A stretch of 64,000 bases of DNA from Alishewanella tabrizica (GTDB lineage: Bacteria; Pseudomonadota; Gammaproteobacteria; Enterobacterales; Alteromonadaceae): contig NZ_BMYR01000001.1 in assembly GCF_014652375.1 (NCBI RefSeq), positions 1 to 64,000 on the forward strand, in the 5' to 3' direction. The notes under the pieces are model-generated. The model ran no database searches, was not told the DNA's origin, and was given only the letters and a program-made list of their open reading frames with translations. The position numbers were made by a program, and so were the translations under genes. Shown here in pieces: positions 62,813 through 64,000 of this stretch (within the stretch, counting starts at the first letter, position 1; every line of letters begins with the position of its first letter).

Positions 62813-64000
62813 GAGCAGCCTCGGCATTTGGTGATTTACGGCGATAGCGCTTGTCGAGTAGCGCAATAAGTGCCCCTAGCGACATAAGCAAACCGCCTAA
62901 CCAAATCCAGCGCACAAACGGCTTCACATACACGCGAATCGCCCACGCATTACCCGGCAGGGCCTCGCCCAATGACACATATAAATCACGACTTAACCGC
63001 GCATGGATAGCCGCTTCAGTCATCATCATACGTTGAATGGTATATTCGCGCTTTTCAGCGTGTAAATGCGTCACATAGGTGCCATCGATGCGACGTACGT
63101 CTAATTCTGCGGCCTCGCCACCGTAATTAGGGCCATTGAGTTTATACACATCTTGTAATTCAAACTCATACCCCGCCAACACGACGCGATCACCAATTTC
63201 CATACGTACATCACGCTCTTCGCTGTAGGTCAGTGTCATGGCGATACCTACAATCATGACCGCAAAACCAATATGGGCGATGGTCATGCCGTAATGTGAG
63301 GCTTGCAGTTTTGCCACGCCTTGGCTCAGTGAACCAAATTGTTGTAAACGCTGATACACTTCCATTAAAGCTGATACCCCAACCCAGGCACCCAATAACA
63401 GGCCTAATAGCGCAAGATTCGCAGTAATACTTTGCGTTGCCGCCATAGTCCCCAGCGCCACCACTAAACTAAATACCGCAACCAAGGCCATTGGCTTAAG
63501 TAAAGGCGCCGCTTTTTGCTGCTTCCAGCGCACCCAAGGCCCTAACCCCAACAGCAAGGCAAACGGAATATTTAAGTAGTAAAACATTTGGTTAAAGAAG
63601 GGCTCTCCAATAGAAATCGATCCTAAACCCAGCTCTTTATGCACCAAGGGGAATAAGGTGCCTAGCAACACGACAAGGGTGGCAGTAAGCAAAAACACGT
63701 TATTGCCCCACAGCATAACTTCGCGTGAGAATATTTCATAACGGGCTTGGCTACGCACAGAGTGCATGCGACTGGCGTAAAGCAATAATGAACCGCCGAT
63801 CACAATTAATAAGAAGATCAATAAAAACACGCCTCGCTCCGGATCTGCCGCAAACGAGTGCACCGAAACCAAGACGCCAGAGCGAACTAAAAACGCTCCC
63901 AGCAAACTGAGTGAAAAGGCCCCAAGCGCTAACAATACCGTCCATGATTTAAAGGTGCCGCGTTTTTCGGTTACCGCTAAACTGTGGATCAGGGCCGTGC
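62805..64000 (-). CDS. ccmF: Cytochrome c haem lyase subunit CcmF, C-terminal part (partial)
   Basis: The 3' about 398 codons of a gene whose start lies beyond the right edge. In-frame TALIHSLAVTEKRGTFKSW at the edge continues into ALGAFSLSLLGAFLVRSGVLVSVHSFAADPERG, as in CcmF. Polytopic: several helices, with a periplasmic domain (RMMMTEAAIHARLSRDLYVSLGEAL) and a last helix (WIWLGGLLMSLGALIALLDKRYRR). CcmF transfers haem to apocytochrome with CcmH/I. It overlaps ccmG. Confidence 0.94.
   Translation of the reverse strand, partial: TALIHSLAVTEKRGTFKSWTVLLALGAFSLSLLGAFLVRSGVLVSVHSFAADPERGVFLLIFLLIVIGGSLLLYASRMHSVRSQARYEIFSREVMLWGNNVFLLTATLVVLLGTLFPLVHKELGLGSISIGEPFFNQMFYYLNIPFALLLGLGPWVRWKQQKAAPLLKPMALVAVFSLVVALGTMAATQSITANLALLGLLLGAWVGVSALMEVYQRLQQFGSLSQGVAKLQASHYGMTIAHIGFAVMIVGIAMTLTYSEERDVRMEIGDRVVLAGYEFELQDVYKLNGPNYGGEAAELDVRRIDGTYVTHLHAEKREYTIQRMMMTEAAIHARLSRDLYVSLGEALPGNAWAIRVYVKPFVRWIWLGGLLMSLGALIALLDKRYRRKSPNAEAAHA

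Overview
The window looks like a chromosomal segment of a marine or freshwater gammaproteobacterium of the Alteromonadales type (Rheinheimera/Alishewanella-like is my guess). The evidence is a complete MSHA type IV pilus locus in the order known from Shewanella and Vibrio, a cysDN plus SLC13 sulfate locus, System I cytochrome c maturation genes and an ABC-type (Kps) capsule exporter. I could run no searches, so family names rest on motifs and gene order. No tRNA, rRNA, CRISPR array or insertion sequence was recognised.

Layout. (1) 1-3253, plus strand: a partial gene, a TPR-glycosyltransferase and a TPR-sulfotransferase, all AT-rich. (2) 3361-30082, minus strand, one long polysaccharide cluster. 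Read in transcription order it holds a small lipoprotein and the exporter kpsD-M-T-E, a kpsC-like Kdo transferase, a GT4, galU, two coiled-coil proteins, rmlB-D-A-C for dTDP-rhamnose, then large multidomain glycosyltransferases and tailoring genes including an FAD oxidoreductase. (3) 30083-37775: a divergent intergenic region carrying repeats that contain DnaA boxes, two orphan lipoproteins, wecC, a phosphomannomutase and manC. (4) 37776-53813, minus strand: MSHA pilus genes mshI-I2-J-K-L-M-N-E-G-B-A-C-D-O-P-Q, with no recognisable mshF or mshH. (5) 53951-58000: cysD-cysN-SLC13 permease. (6) 58171-59295: wecB. (7) 59463-64000: mlaA and ccmF-G-H-I, with ccmF running off the window.

How it fits together. 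Rml, GalU, WecB/WecC and ManB/ManC would supply dTDP-rhamnose, UDP-glucose, UDP-ManNAc/ManNAcA and GDP-mannose. The glycosyltransferases would build a polymer on a KpsC-type Kdo linker, and KpsMTED would export it. The sulfotransferase-like gene and the sulfate activation genes allow, but do not prove, a sulfated product.

The most unusual observations are two. First, a dispersed short repeat joins a perfect DnaA box (TTATCCACA) to CAACTCCGGTACC. It occurs in arrays or single copies at 30197-30324, 31893, 37710-37755, 58101-58141 and 59340-59434, and once inside ccmH. Second, a protein with a methyltransferase-like head and a coiled coil built from 75-bp tandem repeats sits in the rhamnose/capsule operon and resembles in architecture the WbdD molecular ruler of O-antigen synthesis.
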